54,800 bases of DNA from Gonapodya prolifera JEL478 (GCA_001574975.1 KQ965751.1:245387-300186), one strand, 5' to 3'. Shown: positions 22,501-34,112, counted from the stretch's first letter. Program-made: numbers and translations. The notes: generated from the letters alone by a model not told the origin.

Positions 22501-23312
22501 TATCGACCCGTACGTCTACGTTGGGTTCTCCTCCTCGCGGTACTCGCTCGCGTGCTACCGCCGCCTGTACGCCAACGTCACGCTGGAACGTGTGCGCGCG
22601 GTGTACCCGAGTTTCAACGCCACCGACTCGGGCACCGTCACAGCGGAGGCCATCTTGGCGGTATTTTCGGCAACGGCGCGGAACCAGATGGCGAATTTGG
22701 GGAAAGTGATGGTCGTGCATGAGTCGTGGTGGAGTGAGGGTGCGGGGTCCGGGACTGGAGTTGGAACGGAGGGCGTGGTGTTGATGGTGGAGGGGGACGG
22801 CGACATCGGCAAGAGAGCTGTGAAGCAAGGCGTGAAAGTTGTGGTAGGTGGGGAATCGTGGGGTGGTGTCGAGTGTGGGTTGGGTGGTGTGAGGTGAGTT
22901 GCAGCTGAACCAGTATTGTGGTCCTCAAACACGCAGCGAGTTGAACACCCAATTGAACAGCGACCCCTCCAATCCGTGCTCACACTATAAAAACGCTCGC
23001 CACTTCCACTTCCTCGACCCAGCCGCTTCCGTTCTTTCCTCCTCCTCTGTCGCCGACGTGCCTCCCCTGCTCGGCGCCGAACTTGTTGCACCCCTCGTGA
23101 CCACGGACTCTGGCAGTCTCGACCCCACATTATGGCCCCGTGGCGCCGCGGCGGGCGAACGTTGGTGGAGTGCGCGCGGTGCCGGAATCGATTGGAGTTC
23201 GGGGAAAGCCGAGGGCGAGGCGCGATGGGGGTGGGATAAGGCCAAAGAGCGGCTCGTGGAGTGGCGGAGTCGGGCGTTGAGTCGGGGCATGATGGCAGGT
23301 GTTGTGGTATGA
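19517..23312 (+). CDS. Membrane-anchored GH20-like pseudoenzyme
   Basis: Six exons (19517-20093, 20267-21055, 21135-22072, 22142-22348, 22418-22893, 22937-23312) join in phase to 1120 residues; an ATG at 19697 is an alternative start. Residues 1-424 are polar, Ser/Pro-rich and probably cytosolic. A single transmembrane segment (VALAVVALVAGAGCVGVGVW) lies at about 425-446. The rest should face the lumen or cell wall. It matches family-20 beta-N-acetylhexosaminidases: GAVRGVDTLSQLV ends the N-terminal domain, then RYRGVFVDCARRFLPV, YTSDGIKALVEYAADRGVRV, and at the end DPTLWPRGAAAGERWW. The catalytic Asp-Glu pair expected in a GGDEV-type strand is replaced in YVGFSSSRYS. The HWH-TD loop reads VVRMGVAGE and PGH reads PGG. 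Hydrolase activity is therefore unlikely; glycan binding or scaffolding is inferred. Confidence 0.8.
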
Positions 23313-23729
23313 CCATGCGTGGGTCGTGGACTCCGGTCCTCGGCTGGCCGGGTCTGATTGTTGGGAGCTTTCAGGGTGTTTTGGTTGTGGAGGGAGGGGA
23401 CAAGAGGACGTTAAAGCCCCGTTGAGCTTTGCTTTGGGATCATTTATTGTGCTTCGTTGGATGTGGGAAGGAGCGTTTGCATGTCAATCTTCTCTTCGCT
23501 GTTTCTATTTGTTTGTTTTCGTCGCTCGTTGTAGGTGTTCTTTGTCCGTACTCGAGGTGTCAGGGTTGACACGGCGGGGTTTGGACGTGTGAGATAATGA
23601 CTTTTCGCGTAATTAGATCACAGTATATAAATATCATGGTAGCAATTTGGTGATGGACCGATGGTTTTAATCAAATGGTGCGCAGATTGTTGTTAAACGA
23701 ATGTGATTTCACTTAATTACATTTGTGGC
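23313..23729. other. Intergenic, nothing recognised
   Basis: Downstream of the GH20-like gene. Becomes A/T-rich after about 23600. No gene-like frame is supported. Confidence 0.5.
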
Positions 23730-24480
23730 ACATAAATTGTATGAAATAAAGCAATATAAAGAACCGAATGTTCGAAAACAATTGTTGGTGATGTGCGCAC
23801 AACAGTGGCATCGACCACTCTTCAGAGCCGGACTTCGAATGGAGGATGAAGCTCACAGTCCTTGGGAGGTGTATGGACGGGTCCCACACATTTCGAAGGA
23901 TAGTTCTGGAGCCGTCGCTTCAGCTCTTTCCGCGGCTTATTCAAATGCTGTCTTCGGGAATCCTCGCGGTACTGGCGTATTACGATGGCAAACGCACATA
24001 TTCCGCGCCTGGAGGATTAGCTCACCATTATTCAATCACTCATGACTGATATGGATAGGGACTCCGTGCTCTGGTACGAAGACCTGAAGAAAAATCATCC
24101 ACTCTTTTCTTTGGTGTTTCGTGATGTGGAGTGAACTTGCAGTCTTGGCATCTCCGAGACCAAGGAATTTCGAAAACATGGAACGAGTGCAACGGAGACT
24201 GCACTTGAAATCTCATTTGATTTGATCCCTAATTTGAAGTTGGACGAGGCACAGCGGGAAGCACAGCTACGGCAAAGGTGGCGCAATAATAAGGAATCGT
24301 TGAAATTGAGTTCCATTGAATCAGTATGCGCGGCGGTGGGATATTCCAACCTCACTCTGAAGTAAAAGTGTGCTCGGTGCATGTTGGTGATGCACTGTGA
24401 CAGCACTTGTCACAAGGCGCATTGGTCGAGGCACAAGACGGTTTGTCGGGTGGACTTTTGGAACGTGGAGGGGATTTATC
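23730..24480 (+). pseudogene. MYND zinc-finger gene relic
   Basis: The plus strand at 24366-24459 encodes KCARCMLVMHCDSTCHKAHW followed by SRHKTVC, the Cys/His spacing of the second half of a MYND finger. The upstream Cys pair is degraded and an in-frame TAA sits directly before it at 24363-24365. Preceding frames (for example LKLDEAQREAQLRQRWRNN at about 24235) are open only in pieces. MYND proteins form large families in zoosporic fungi; this copy looks dead. Confidence 0.6.
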
Positions 24481-24984
24481 CAGATTCTGAATCTGGGAAA
24501 TTAACAGCTGCGAGACGAGGAGCGCACACTTGTTAACGTCGGAGGTGGGGGAACGTTATCTAAGCACCATCAGACGAACAAAGCTGGCAACAATTTGGTA
24601 ATTGGACAACCGAGAGTTTGAGTAGAACACGGTTTAGTGCCATAAAACACAACGCTTGTGTCGTCGACGCGTACGGCGACCAACCTCGCATTCACCGGAA
24701 AATGTGTCAAACATGAAACAATAATATATGGATCAGAAGCCCTCAACAGATAAGTAAGTTTGCGACTTTGGTGGAGAAGCACCGAGTCGCGTACCCACGG
24801 AAGCAATGGTTCTCGAAGAGGATAACATGCTCATGTTAGTGCTCGTACACACACAAAATTACAGATGATGTCCATGACCGGTTTTATTCTCATCAATTTC
24901 AAAACTTTCTCTCTCTGAACACCTGCAGCACTCCGTCGTACCCCCTCTGAATGGCGATACGGATAGCCTTCCTGCTTCCCCGAT
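24481..24984. other. Intergenic, nothing recognised
   Basis: About 0.5 kb between the MYND relic and the ankyrin gene, both of which end towards it. No supported feature. Confidence 0.45.
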
Positions 24985-25812
24985 TCATGTTGCCGGCTCC
25001 AAGTGACTGTCCAACAAGATCTTCTCAACGTCTGCATATCCCTTGGAAGTAGCAAGAGCAGCCAGCTCGTCCTTAAACGCGTGCGTCTCAGGTATGTGGT
25101 GGAGAAGAAGCCTCGTGGTTTCTGCATAACCACATTGCACTGCCGCAAAGATGAGATCTCGAGGCCCCACGTTGGCATCAACTTCGACTGTTTTTCCATG
25201 CAGTAGTAGCGCCTCAACAACCTCTGACACGCCCGACGCGACGGCGCCCCAGAGAATGAGCCCGTTGGGCCGTGCGCCGTGCTCAAGGAGCACACGAACG
25301 CAGCCCACACTGCCACACTGCGCCGCCATCGAAAGCGCTTCCTGAATGTTCGTCGCACGATGGTCTAGGAGCACCCGAACTATATCTGCTGACTTCCGGT
25401 ACGCGGCTGCGACGATGGCCTGGTTGTTCTCGCCGCGGTTTGGGTCGGCACCGGCGTCCAATAGGCACTGCACAGCGGCCAGATGGCCCGCCCACGCGGC
25501 GCGTCCGAGAGCAGGAGCAGGGATAGTCACGTTCGCGTGTCGACACAGAATCGCCAGGACGGGCGCGTCCCCGCGGAGGGATTCTGCGAGCAAGGCAGCT
25601 TCGGGAGTTGAGAAGTGGCGAAGCGCGCGCGTGGCGATGTTCGTCGGATGGGAGAAGATGTCGCGCAGGTGGCGATTGAGCGCGGATGTTGGGAATGCCA
25701 GGGGTGCGTCGGTACATAATATGCCGATGCGTTGGATGATTTCGGTTGGGAGCGCGAGAAGGCGGAAGAGTGGCGCGGCAGGAGAGAGCGGGGAGTGATT
25801 CACGGGCGTCAT
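24985..25812 (-). CDS. F-box-like ankyrin-repeat protein
   Basis: Single-exon gene of about 275 residues, starting at MTPVNHSPLSP (25812). Residues 15-60 (LFRLLALPTEIIQRIG and following) resemble the F-box-like start common in chytrid ankyrin proteins. Ankyrin repeats follow from about residue 100: AAWAGHLAAVQCLLDAGADP, AAYRKSADIVRVLLDHRA, AAQCGSVGCVRVLLEHGARP and AVQCGYAETTRLLLHH. The likely role is substrate binding in an SCF-type ubiquitin ligase or a general protein-binding scaffold; partner unknown. The frame is intact, unlike both neighbours. Confidence 0.75.
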   Translation of the reverse strand: MTPVNHSPLSPAAPLFRLLALPTEIIQRIGILCTDAPLAFPTSALNRHLRDIFSHPTNIATRALRHFSTPEAALLAESLRGDAPVLAILCRHANVTIPAPALGRAAWAGHLAAVQCLLDAGADPNRGENNQAIVAAAYRKSADIVRVLLDHRATNIQEALSMAAQCGSVGCVRVLLEHGARPNGLILWGAVASGVSEVVEALLLHGKTVEVDANVGPRDLIFAAVQCGYAETTRLLLHHIPETHAFKDELAALATSKGYADVEKILLDSHLEPAT

Positions 25813-26288
25813 GGCGGCGCCTGAGAAGAGGGGGAGCGTGGACGGTCTTGGATTTGTTGGCACGGCCTGACCACGGTCCTGTGTCTTCAGAGTCCCTCAT
25901 AGGCCTCACCGTGGCGTGGCGCTCGTTGAGCGGACGCCGAACCTGTTCCAAGCAGTGTGTTGCATTAGCGCGTCGCAGTGGCGCTTCTGGCTGGGGTTGA
26001 CGTGAAGAAATGGAAACCTTAACTGAATCTCTTGGAGTTGTTCGAATTGTGCGAGATGCAACGTTTCTGCTCTGCTTAATTTGTCGCTCTTCGCCGGCTC
26101 CTCTCATCACGGGAAAAAACTCACACTGTATCCAATGGCGTTCAGAGCTGTTCGGGGAATAGTACTTTGAATCTTTGGCCTTTTCTTTGAAACTTCGGAA
26201 AGGTCAAAGAGCCGTTGTGCAAAATTTGGCGAAGATAAGATGGCTTACCAAAGTCCCCTGGGATTCAACTGGCGGAGACAAAGTTCCA
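25813..26288. other. Upstream region of the ankyrin gene
   Basis: About 0.5 kb. Small overlapping frames only; presumably the promoter of the minus-strand ankyrin gene. No element recognised. Confidence 0.4.
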
Positions 26289-26906
26289 TCAAAATTTGTC
26301 CGAGAAAAATGCGGTGCGTTGAGAGTCCGGTTTGACGTACGCCTTCGGAGATTTCGCAACGTCAGCTTGGTGTAATGAACCCACGGGGAATTGGAACGCC
26401 ACGTCCAAAGAGTTCACCAATGTATTGACCGCGTCGGTGGTATACGTTTTCTGTGTTGGGGACACTACAGAGCGTGTTGCAATTGGGACATCATGGGCTA
26501 TCATGTAATTCAGCGGAAGTGCTGTGTTACGACGTACAGGAAACCACACGAAGAGACCAACTCACCAGCCCGCGACACTCCTGATCAACCCAAGCCGAGA
26601 TGCTGCCGCTGCGTTCGAAGGTGACGGGCACTTCCTAGTACTACCGCCGACAGTCCACAACTGAAACACGCATGTCGTGTACCAAAGCCGTGGAGAGGCA
26701 TTGACTTCCACGCTGACCGTGAGCAGCGCAAACTCTTGCGGTCGGAGCCGGGGCATCGCTGGGTGCATGAACGGCACGCGCGTTGTGGGCGTCAGAGCCC
26801 GGCCCAATGGCATCACCAGTTCAACTAAGCTCATGTTCAACCTCGTTAGTTTTGCAACTTCTCCGTGTTTATCTCTTCGTTTTGCGTTGTGTTCTGCCGC
26901 AAACAA
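26289..26906 (-). CDS. Possible two-exon hypothetical protein
   Basis: Two minus-strand frames, 26562-26906 (containing RLWYTTCVFQLWTVGG) and 26289-26549 (containing TYTTDAVNTLVNSLDVAFQF), could be joined by an intron starting GTGAGT at about 26570 and ending CACAG at about 26460. Phase was not fully verified and no domain is recognised. It lies head to head with the FAXC-like relic. It may equally be non-coding. Confidence 0.25.
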
Positions 26907-27039
26907 GGCAAGGGTCGAATTTCGTGGGCAAGAAGGAACGGTTTTACCGTTTTACCGAAGTCTCACACAACCACGACAGAGCGACGACCCCGCTGCATCC
27001 GTCGAGCCCCAACGGGGTCCCATTTCTTACCTTGGCCAT

Positions 27040-27672
27040 CCCCACTTCCTAAAGTCATACTTTACCAGTTTCCTCGCGACCCCAACAATGTCTCCCTCTC
27101 AGACCCTCCTTCGAGTTTGAGCGCTTTCAGTATGAGTGGGAGACAGTGCGGGCGGAGATGCTGAAGGGCGTGCCTGGCATTATTTCAATCGTCATTGGAT
27201 TCTTCATTCGCTCGAAGTGAGTTGAGGGTAGCTTTCAAAATCGCATCCGCGGCTGGAGTGATGGGGGAGAGCAAAGTTTCACGACTAATACATCCATCCT
27301 CCGAAATCGCCACGAAGAATCACATCCGCATTGGTCTCACACGGAATCGGTGCGTATCTGGAGTTATTCAGCGTCTACCAACGATCCATAAGGCTCAACA
27401 CCAATTTCCCCTCTTCTCTGCCGTGTTCAGCTCGGGACTCGGAAACCGAGCTCTTCCACACGCTCCCCCCGGCCGATCTCGCTGCAGTGTCCACCATTCT
27501 TGGAGACAACACATGGGTTTGGCGCTCGCAACCCGTCAACTGCTGACGCTGCACTCTTCGGCGTTATTGCGGGCGCCGTTGGCGGTGGAAAGTGCAGTCC
27601 GCGAACGAAAAAGGAGATTCAAAGGCGTACCAATCTGGTGCAGTACTACGAGAGGGTCAGGAAGGCGAACTG
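27040..27672 (+). pseudogene. FAXC/metaxin-like GST-fold protein, broken
   Basis: The start of the thioredoxin-like half is seen as KVILYQFPRDPNN (about 27051), typical of the FAXC family, which shares its fold with glutathione S-transferases and metaxins. Almost at once the sequence jumps to EWETVRAEMLKGVPGIISI of the helical half, so roughly 100 residues are missing. Two introns are recognisable. Donor GTGAGT at 27217 precedes an exon with SHGIG. Donor GTGCGT at 27352 pairs with acceptor TTCAG at 27430 to give ARDSETELFHTLPPADLAAV. A single-base shift at about 27515 separates STILGDN from GARNPSTADAALFGVIAG. The C-terminus LVQYYERVRKAN is family-like. The conserved intron positions suggest recent loss rather than an ancient fossil. 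Confidence 0.6.
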
Positions 27673-27810
27673 ACTGGAATGGATTACCCCGAGTGAAGAA
27701 TGAAGGGAAGGAACTGTCAGTGTAACGGTGGAAGCCAGTAGAATGGTAGAATGTTTTGGAAAGTGATGGAAACCGATAGAAGTTGTATTGCGTAAGCGGT
27801 AACGAACGCG

Positions 27811-28344
27811 GTGTTCTTCAAATTCGACCCCAAATGCATCTCCAACAGAAGTCGCAACCCCAAATCCGGACTCATCGTTCCCAAGCTGACTTCCGGACCT
27901 ATTGTCACCAAGAAGGCTAACGTTACGCGACGTGGGATCCTCGACTCGGGAGCTGCCCTGATGTCGGTTCCTCAGGACCTTGCTGAAGCAATGTATGCTG
28001 CCATCGGAGTCAACTACACGTTCGCCTCCACCGGCGGCCGTCCTCTGCGCAGTGATTTCGCAAAGTTCGATTCAACCATGACTTTTACGCTCGGTGGGCG
28101 AAACGTCACTTTGACCGCGAGGATCTGGCTCGACCGGGTACACCGAGGACAAATACTGCTGGCCTGTGTTTAACCGGTGGGACAGCCCTGATTCTCTACT
28201 CGGTAGTGTGTTTCTGCAGAGTGTCGTGGGACTGTACGATATGGCGAGTTGGGTGGGCGATGGTGTGAAACCGGTAGGACCGAGGATTGGATTGGCTCCA
28301 CTCAAGGAGGGGCTCAAAAGGCCCATCATTCCTTCCCCAAGATG
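27811..28344 (+). pseudogene. Pepsin-like aspartic protease, C-terminal fragment
   Basis: The C-terminal lobe of an A1 aspartic protease is recognisable from the second active-site motif GILDSGAALMSVP (about 27940). DSG is a tolerated variant of DTG. The ending is SLLGSVFLQSVVGLYDM (about 28194), then PRIGLAP. The two parts are in different frames, with the shift near 28120-28135. No N-terminal lobe with the first DTG is found upstream, where the FAXC-like relic lies. This is a truncated, inactive copy. Confidence 0.6.
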
Positions 28345-28399
28345 ATGGGGTGTCGAAAACGGGCCATGCCATGAGATCAATTGCCACTTACTCAACAGG

Positions 28400-29990
28400 G
28401 GACTTTCTATCTTTCCGAGACACTGCCAGACCAGCGGAGAGCCGAAAATGTGAACGTGCGGGTTCTGGAGGCCGACTGCTGCTCTCCCTCCCGCCGCGAC
28501 ACAGGCGAAATAGAGACCGATGTCCTTTCTTTTCAGCTTTCTGTCATCGAAGCCCACGTCGCCACCTCGCGCCCCTACCGACACGGTGATTCCGCTCGGG
28601 AGCTTCGAAGATCATCGGATCCTCCGAAATGTCAATTTTCAGTTTATCTTCCGATTCGATGCTGTTTGGATGGAGACAAGCTGATCAGCGCCCTCGAAAG
28701 ATTATTCGATAGACCCAGGTGGAGGAGACTGGGTGCTCGAATTCGACTGAATGTTGGTACTTTCCATTTGAGATGCACAGTTTACAGACCAGGGATATCT
28801 GACATCGATCCCCTTCAACAGGAGAACAATAACCTCGAGTATCATGCACCCGCGACGTACACGCCGTACGCGCGACGAGACAAACGCATGGTTTCTCGAT
28901 TATGGAACTGAATTGAATGATTTTCTGCCATTGATGAAAGAGAATGCCACACTCGGACTAGAATTTTGGACCACCTCGGACGAACCACTCCCCGTCCCTG
29001 AAATCGTGACGTTCACAGAAGCAACGTTGGTCATTCTCCCCCTCAACGACACGCAAAGGGATTGGGTACTCTCCTGCGAGCCTGGTCTGCTGAAATGGAT
29101 GGTCGCGGCGATGATATTCGCGAGTTCTTTGAGTACTACTTCGATCCAGTTGCATCAATCGGGGAACCCCTGCCGGAGGGGACCAAAGGAGAGACTTTTG
29201 TGCACGCAAACAGAGAACTCACCGGGCTTTCACTCATACGTTTCGCGGTTGGACTTGTCTGGGAACAAATGATGAACCGCAGGGACCAAGGTCGCACACT
29301 CGTCATCCCTGCTGCCGTCTTCCAAAAGATCAAAGCAGCCGCACTACGGGATCTTCTCTCCGCAGATCTATCCACGGTAAAATTTGACATGTCTTTAGAA
29401 GAAAAGAAGCCGTTCTTTTCTGACGGAGACGTCCTGTGCGCATGGTACAACAACCTCGTCACATCCTGCCAGACCTGGGCGGCGTCAGTGAGCCGCTCCA
29501 AGACGTTCCAAATCACTAATATCGCAAATATGCAGGAATTGGTTCAAAATTCGGAACCCCATCTTCTTCCAAAGGGAAGTTCGACGGCATACATTGGCAA
29601 TGCAGCGGCGTCAATCAACACGTTCTTCACAATGGAAGAAATGCGAAGCCTCCCTGTGGGACAAATTGCCAGTCGCATAAGAAAAGACTTAATAGTTCAG
29701 GGTACGCGGCCCAGGTGGAGAGCCAGCAGCGCATTTTGAAAGAATCGATGAGGGTCAACGGAAATCCGAGATTATTTGGAGGCTTTGCGGTCTTTTCCAA
29801 CGCGACAATGGCAAAGTTGTTTGACGTGGATTTCGGGGCAGCAGTTGTTGATCATTCCTCCACCAAACACCGGCACCAGTTTTACCCACCTTCGAGAATC
29901 CACTTTCGTCCAGATTTAGCAATGAATGGCTTGGTATTCAGTTTCCGGAATTCAAGAACATGTATTGGAAAGGATAATGACTGAAACTGG
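28400..29990 (+). pseudogene. BAHD-like acyltransferase relic
   Basis: Fragments in shifting frames match the fungal transferase family (PF02458 type) that moves acyl groups from CoA to hydroxyls or amines. In order they are: LSFQLSVIEAHVATSRP at about 28530; IVTFTEATLVILPLND at about 29000; LLRAWSAEMDGRGDD at about 29070; and a long intact stretch 29062-29739, with YIGNAAASINTFFTMEEMR and LPVGQIASRIRKDL. After a one-base loss at about 29700 (GG where GGG would keep frame) comes NPRLFGGFAVFSNA with LFDVDFGAAVV. The HXXXD catalytic position appears as LPLND. Several shifts and the altered His indicate a dead copy. Confidence 0.5.
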
Positions 29991-30404
29991 TGGATTTATG
30001 GTATTTTGAGCGTCGCAACTTGGAGAAATGTCATGCGTAAGCTTGAGCAAGCGAGCTTTTAGGGGGCTCAAGTGAAGACGACTAGACGCAGTTAATTACG
30101 TTAAACTATAAGCACTAAATATGTAAATGGCGGTCATGATCCATCAACTCACATCGTTCTCGCTTCGTGGCACAGAGGTCACGACCCCTTGGGTGGAAAA
30201 CCACGCAACTCGGCCCGTACTTTTCCCCAGTACGCGTCTTTAATGACACAGCAAGACCATTACATGACACGAAAGGCCAGGTCATCATGGATGAGGGTCT
30301 CATTCGATAAATCCGACTAATGCCTTGGCTCATGATAAATGAACCAGGTGATCTACTTTTAAAATAGTCCACGCCACAGTTGAACCAGGCCAGCAAGCGA
30401 CAAT
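29991..30404. other. Convergent spacer, nothing recognised
   Basis: About 0.4 kb between the acyltransferase relic and the 3' end of the coproporphyrinogen oxidase gene. One minus-strand frame of 124 codons overlaps it, but it continues past the verified stop in another frame and is a shadow. Confidence 0.5.
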
Positions 30405-32211
30405 TCACACCCATTCCTGAGGGTTCTTCAATGCGTCCTCTAGCTGCCTCTCTCTCGTTCCAGGCTTCGTCTTGTGCATGTATTCCCACCTTGCAGTGAG
30501 CGGCATCGAAACCAGGATAGATTCTATTCGAGCACCAGGTGTCGCGAGTCCGAATTTTGTACCTCGGTCGTGGATCTATCGCGAGTGCGAGTGCGAATGC
30601 GAGTTCAGAGCAGATGGTGGGGCGTGGTTCAGCATTCCAGATTGAAACAACCGAGAGCGAATTATCAACTCACCAGGTTGAACTCCACGTATCGACCCCT
30701 TCGAAGCTGCTGCCACCGTTTTTCCTCCTCTGTGAACTTGGTATCTTTGCGTTTTTGTACGATCGGAAGGTAACCAGCAGGGAAGTTCGAACCACAAGTT
30801 TCCACAAAGCGGAACACGGCGTCGCGGTCACCCGTACCCGGTGCAGGCGGGTCAAGGTCATCAAAGACTACGATGCAAGGAAAGCCTTAGACATTGAATG
30901 CCACTCCCTTCACCTGAAACCGCATTTCACTCACAGATACCACCGACGCCTCTACCCTCCTCTCTGTGTGTGTTCCAGAAGTACTTGTCTGCCCACTTCT
31001 TAAACTTTGGGTAGTATTCGGGGTTGTGCTTGTCGCAGGCGGACTTCAACACCGAGTGGAAGTGTGTTGCGTCTTCTGGATACAAGTAGATCGGGGTGAG
31101 ATCGGCGCCCCCACCATACCAGGAGCTGTAGGGTGCAGGTAAGTGGTCCAATTCCAGGTCGAGGTTACCATCATTCAAGGACGAACCTCAGGACTTTGCC
31201 AGTCTTATCCGACACCTCAAAGTAGCGATCTAAAGTGTGAGGTAAAGAAGGACAAAGCCCACGCCATTACAGCACATTAATGAGCAAAGCATTTACTGTG
31301 ATGGAACTCACAGTTCAGGTGTGCAGTCGGGGCGTGAGGGTTCCTCGGGTGAATGACACTGCTCAAACCAGCCGCGAAGAACCTCAAGCCGTCCACTGCC
31401 GCTGGACCAAAATCTCTACCTCTCGACTTCATCTGCATAGCAGCTTCCTTGGACAAGTTCCCCTCGATAACGCTGACCAGAACCCCGGCCTTTTCGAACG
31501 TCTTGCCCTCTGAGAGGACGGCGCTGACACCACCGCCTTCGCCGTTGGGGCGCTTCCAGGTGTCTCGGTAGAAGCGCGCTCCGTTGGGTCCTTCAGCGTG
31601 CTCGAGTGCGGAAATGATGTGGTTTTGGAAAGAGTACACGAGATTCGCCATTCTCGTTCGTGCAGGGAGGGATGGGTCGTCCGGGTGAAGCCGCGGAGGG
31701 GGCTTGTAGGCATCCGGAGAGAGTGGGTAGGTGCGAAAAAATACCAGAGAAACGGGATTTGTGAGATTCTCGCCTGGTGTCAATGGGAGACAATCAGTCT
31801 TCACCTTCCAGTCTCCAAGAGCTTGTGTCCATCCGTCTTCCGCCGGAGGGGCCGCTTTACTCTCAATAACATTTCGTTCCGGATCACTGAATGTCTTTTT
31901 GATCAATCATTGCGTTTGGAGTGACAAGGGCGGTATGGATTACGAATCGCGACATGACCCTTTCGCAGTCAGTGATGACCCACCGCAAGCTGGTACACAG
32001 CGACACCGGCAATCACACCCACAGCAGCGCCCATAGGCGTCCACTTGGAACGGGCTGTGCCTGCTCCGGCACCTGCTCCGGCACCTGCTCTGTAGCCTCG
32101 CGATGTCGAAGTGATGGCATGTCGGGGAAGGGCGCGAACAGTGGATGACGATGCCCAGTAGGAGAGAGTCGACGCGGATAGGGGCAAGGCGGATTTCACG
32201 ATGGAAGCCAT
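30405..32211 (-). CDS. HEM13: Coproporphyrinogen III oxidase (oxygen-dependent)
   Basis: Heme biosynthesis enzyme that converts coproporphyrinogen III to protoporphyrinogen IX using oxygen. Six exons, 32211-31984, 31894-31312, 31229-31187, 31125-30941, 30867-30674 and 30575-30405, join in phase to 467 residues. Exon 1 encodes a mitochondrial-type presequence ([20 protein letters not shown]) followed by a hydrophobic stretch, pointing to the intermembrane space as in animals rather than the cytosolic yeast form. Family motifs are [36 protein letters not shown] (conserved His), [59 protein letters not shown] and MPLTARWEY, ending near NPQEWV. The donor after exon 3 is the less usual GTTCGT. The gene looks intact and functional. 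Confidence 0.93.
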
Positions 32212-32408
32212 TGGGTGTGCGGAAGTTGCTCAATGTGTTTTTTCTGCCGTAGGTTCTTTGAGTCATGAGGGGTAAAATCCTTTTATGACAAAAACGAACA
32301 ATGCGGTGGCTTGGCGGCGACATGTCAGAGTAAATTTAGTCCGAAAAGGTCAGCTTCCTTCCCTGAAAGGTCTGACGCACACGTCGGGAGTTACTAGCTA
32401 GACAACAT

Positions 32409-34074
32409 TTACCTAAACTCCACGTCCGACGAATTTGCCAAAGCACGCAAGCCTTCATAAATTACATCAACGACGTCTCCATCATAGCGCGCTACTCCAT
32501 TTTCCGGTTCTGTTCCTTCAGGGCTGACATCCAACAACATGGACCAGATGGGTTTGAGGATACGCATCTCTCGTACAACAAGACGACAATGATTCGGGAT
32601 TACTGCGAGTATAGCCCGGATCATAGCTTCCGCAAAATGTCCCGCCATCTGGCTACGATCCGCAAACGAAAAGTTGTTCTACTAGCCAACATACACACGT
32701 GCTGTGAGGTAAATCATGGCAAGATTCGGTACTGCGCCGGTAACCCATCGCTGAAAGTACGTAACGCCACTACTTTGGGAATATCCGGGAGAACAGTCCT
32801 CAAAGTCGAGATGCAAGGTCTTCAGTCGCGGGAGAATGACAGCAGGAACCCCTGGGCGTCCGAGTGATGGTTGAAAGTAGCTGGCGCGACGACTCATTGA
32901 AGCTGTTCCAAGATTTATGGTACCGAGTTCTGCAACATTCGGAACACTTCCAGAGTCCAGAATAGTTGGTTTGGCGATTCCCAGTGCAATTCACTACTTC
33001 CACCACGCAAATTTGCGGCGATTATCGATTCCACGATGGTCCTTCTCGTAAGAGGGAGGGAGGTATTGAACAGATGTCCGGTGAGGCAAGCATATTCCAT
33101 GGATTCGTTTCGCCTGTGGAAAGGCCAGCAAGACCGCGACGAGGGCACTTCGATAAATGTCCAAGTCGTCCTCATAATGCTTCCAATAGAGATTTTTCGC
33201 TGAAAGTGTCGTTACATGCTTCCACTGAGAACCACACTCCTTTAGATCAAAAATGCAGTCCAGTTCAACGTCCTCCAGACATTGCTTTTGTATTTGCGTA
33301 CTCGGCGAGCTTTGCGAGAGCAGTGCTCAAGTAAAAGTCCCAGCACAAATACATGGTACTGGTCGGATCGTTTTGCCTGTCCACTTCTATCCTCTTGAGG
33401 TTAAACTTCACCCTTCTCCCGCGAAGCTTTCCTTCCTTTGCTTCCGATTTGGTGCCGCCGGCCCTCTCGTCTAGGAGCCTTTCGAAGTCTTGCAATCTGG
33501 ACCCCGCCAGCTCAACGTCGCTCAGCCACACAGCGACTTTGCAGGACGTCCAAACTCGCTGCACTGTATCGCCGCTGCTGTTAATGTCCGAAACCTCGAA
33601 CTGATCGAGAAATTTGGCCGAACTCCCGATGCTGGGGTTGGATCTCAACACAACTATGGTACAGAGACTGACAATCTCCCCATGTGGACATCCAGGAATA
33701 GCGGAGAAGGTAGCCGTCCGAATCGAACGGGAGGCGACGGCAAACTTCGTGTAGAATGTCACAGGGTCGAGCAGTCGTTTTATTTGATAAAGAATCTCAA
33801 GGAGAAGCGACTCCAGCATACTTTTCTGTGACGCCATGAGAGCGTGATCGCTCAGTTGAGGAGCTGCAGGCGGACTTCGCGGTGAGGAAGATGACTGAGG
33901 GTTCGATCCAAGCTCTGCGGGGGATGACCGTGTCGATGTCGCCATTGTACTACCAAAAGCGGTCACTGGCGTCGCAAAGCAAAGGACCCGGCCCGAGTAT
34001 GAGGGGTATTTGGGGTGTTTTGTGCAGTAAGTCTGCAAGAATACTCTCCTCACCTGTGGAAGCAATTTATTCAT
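32409..34074 (-). pseudogene. F-box-like protein, damaged copy
   Basis: Partner of the adjacent gene at 34113-35712. Shared segments are LESLLLEILYQI (F-box-like helix), AIPGCPHGEIVSLCTIVV (versus AIPGSRNGEIVSLCKIIV in the neighbour), VWTSCKVAVWLSDVEL, ELGTINLGT and VILPRLKTLHLDFE (versus VILPRLKALHLEVA). The first frame runs 33265-34074. Further blocks at 32915-33175, 32800-33006 and 32682-32897 are in different frames. Near 32951 a single missing C shifts LEVF from PNVAELGTI; the neighbour has AVFPNVKELGVI without a break. Decayed duplicate or local sequence errors. Confidence 0.6.
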
Positions 34075-34112
34075 TCACATCGTCCATTTCTCTTTTGCTA
34101 TAGTTGCATAGT

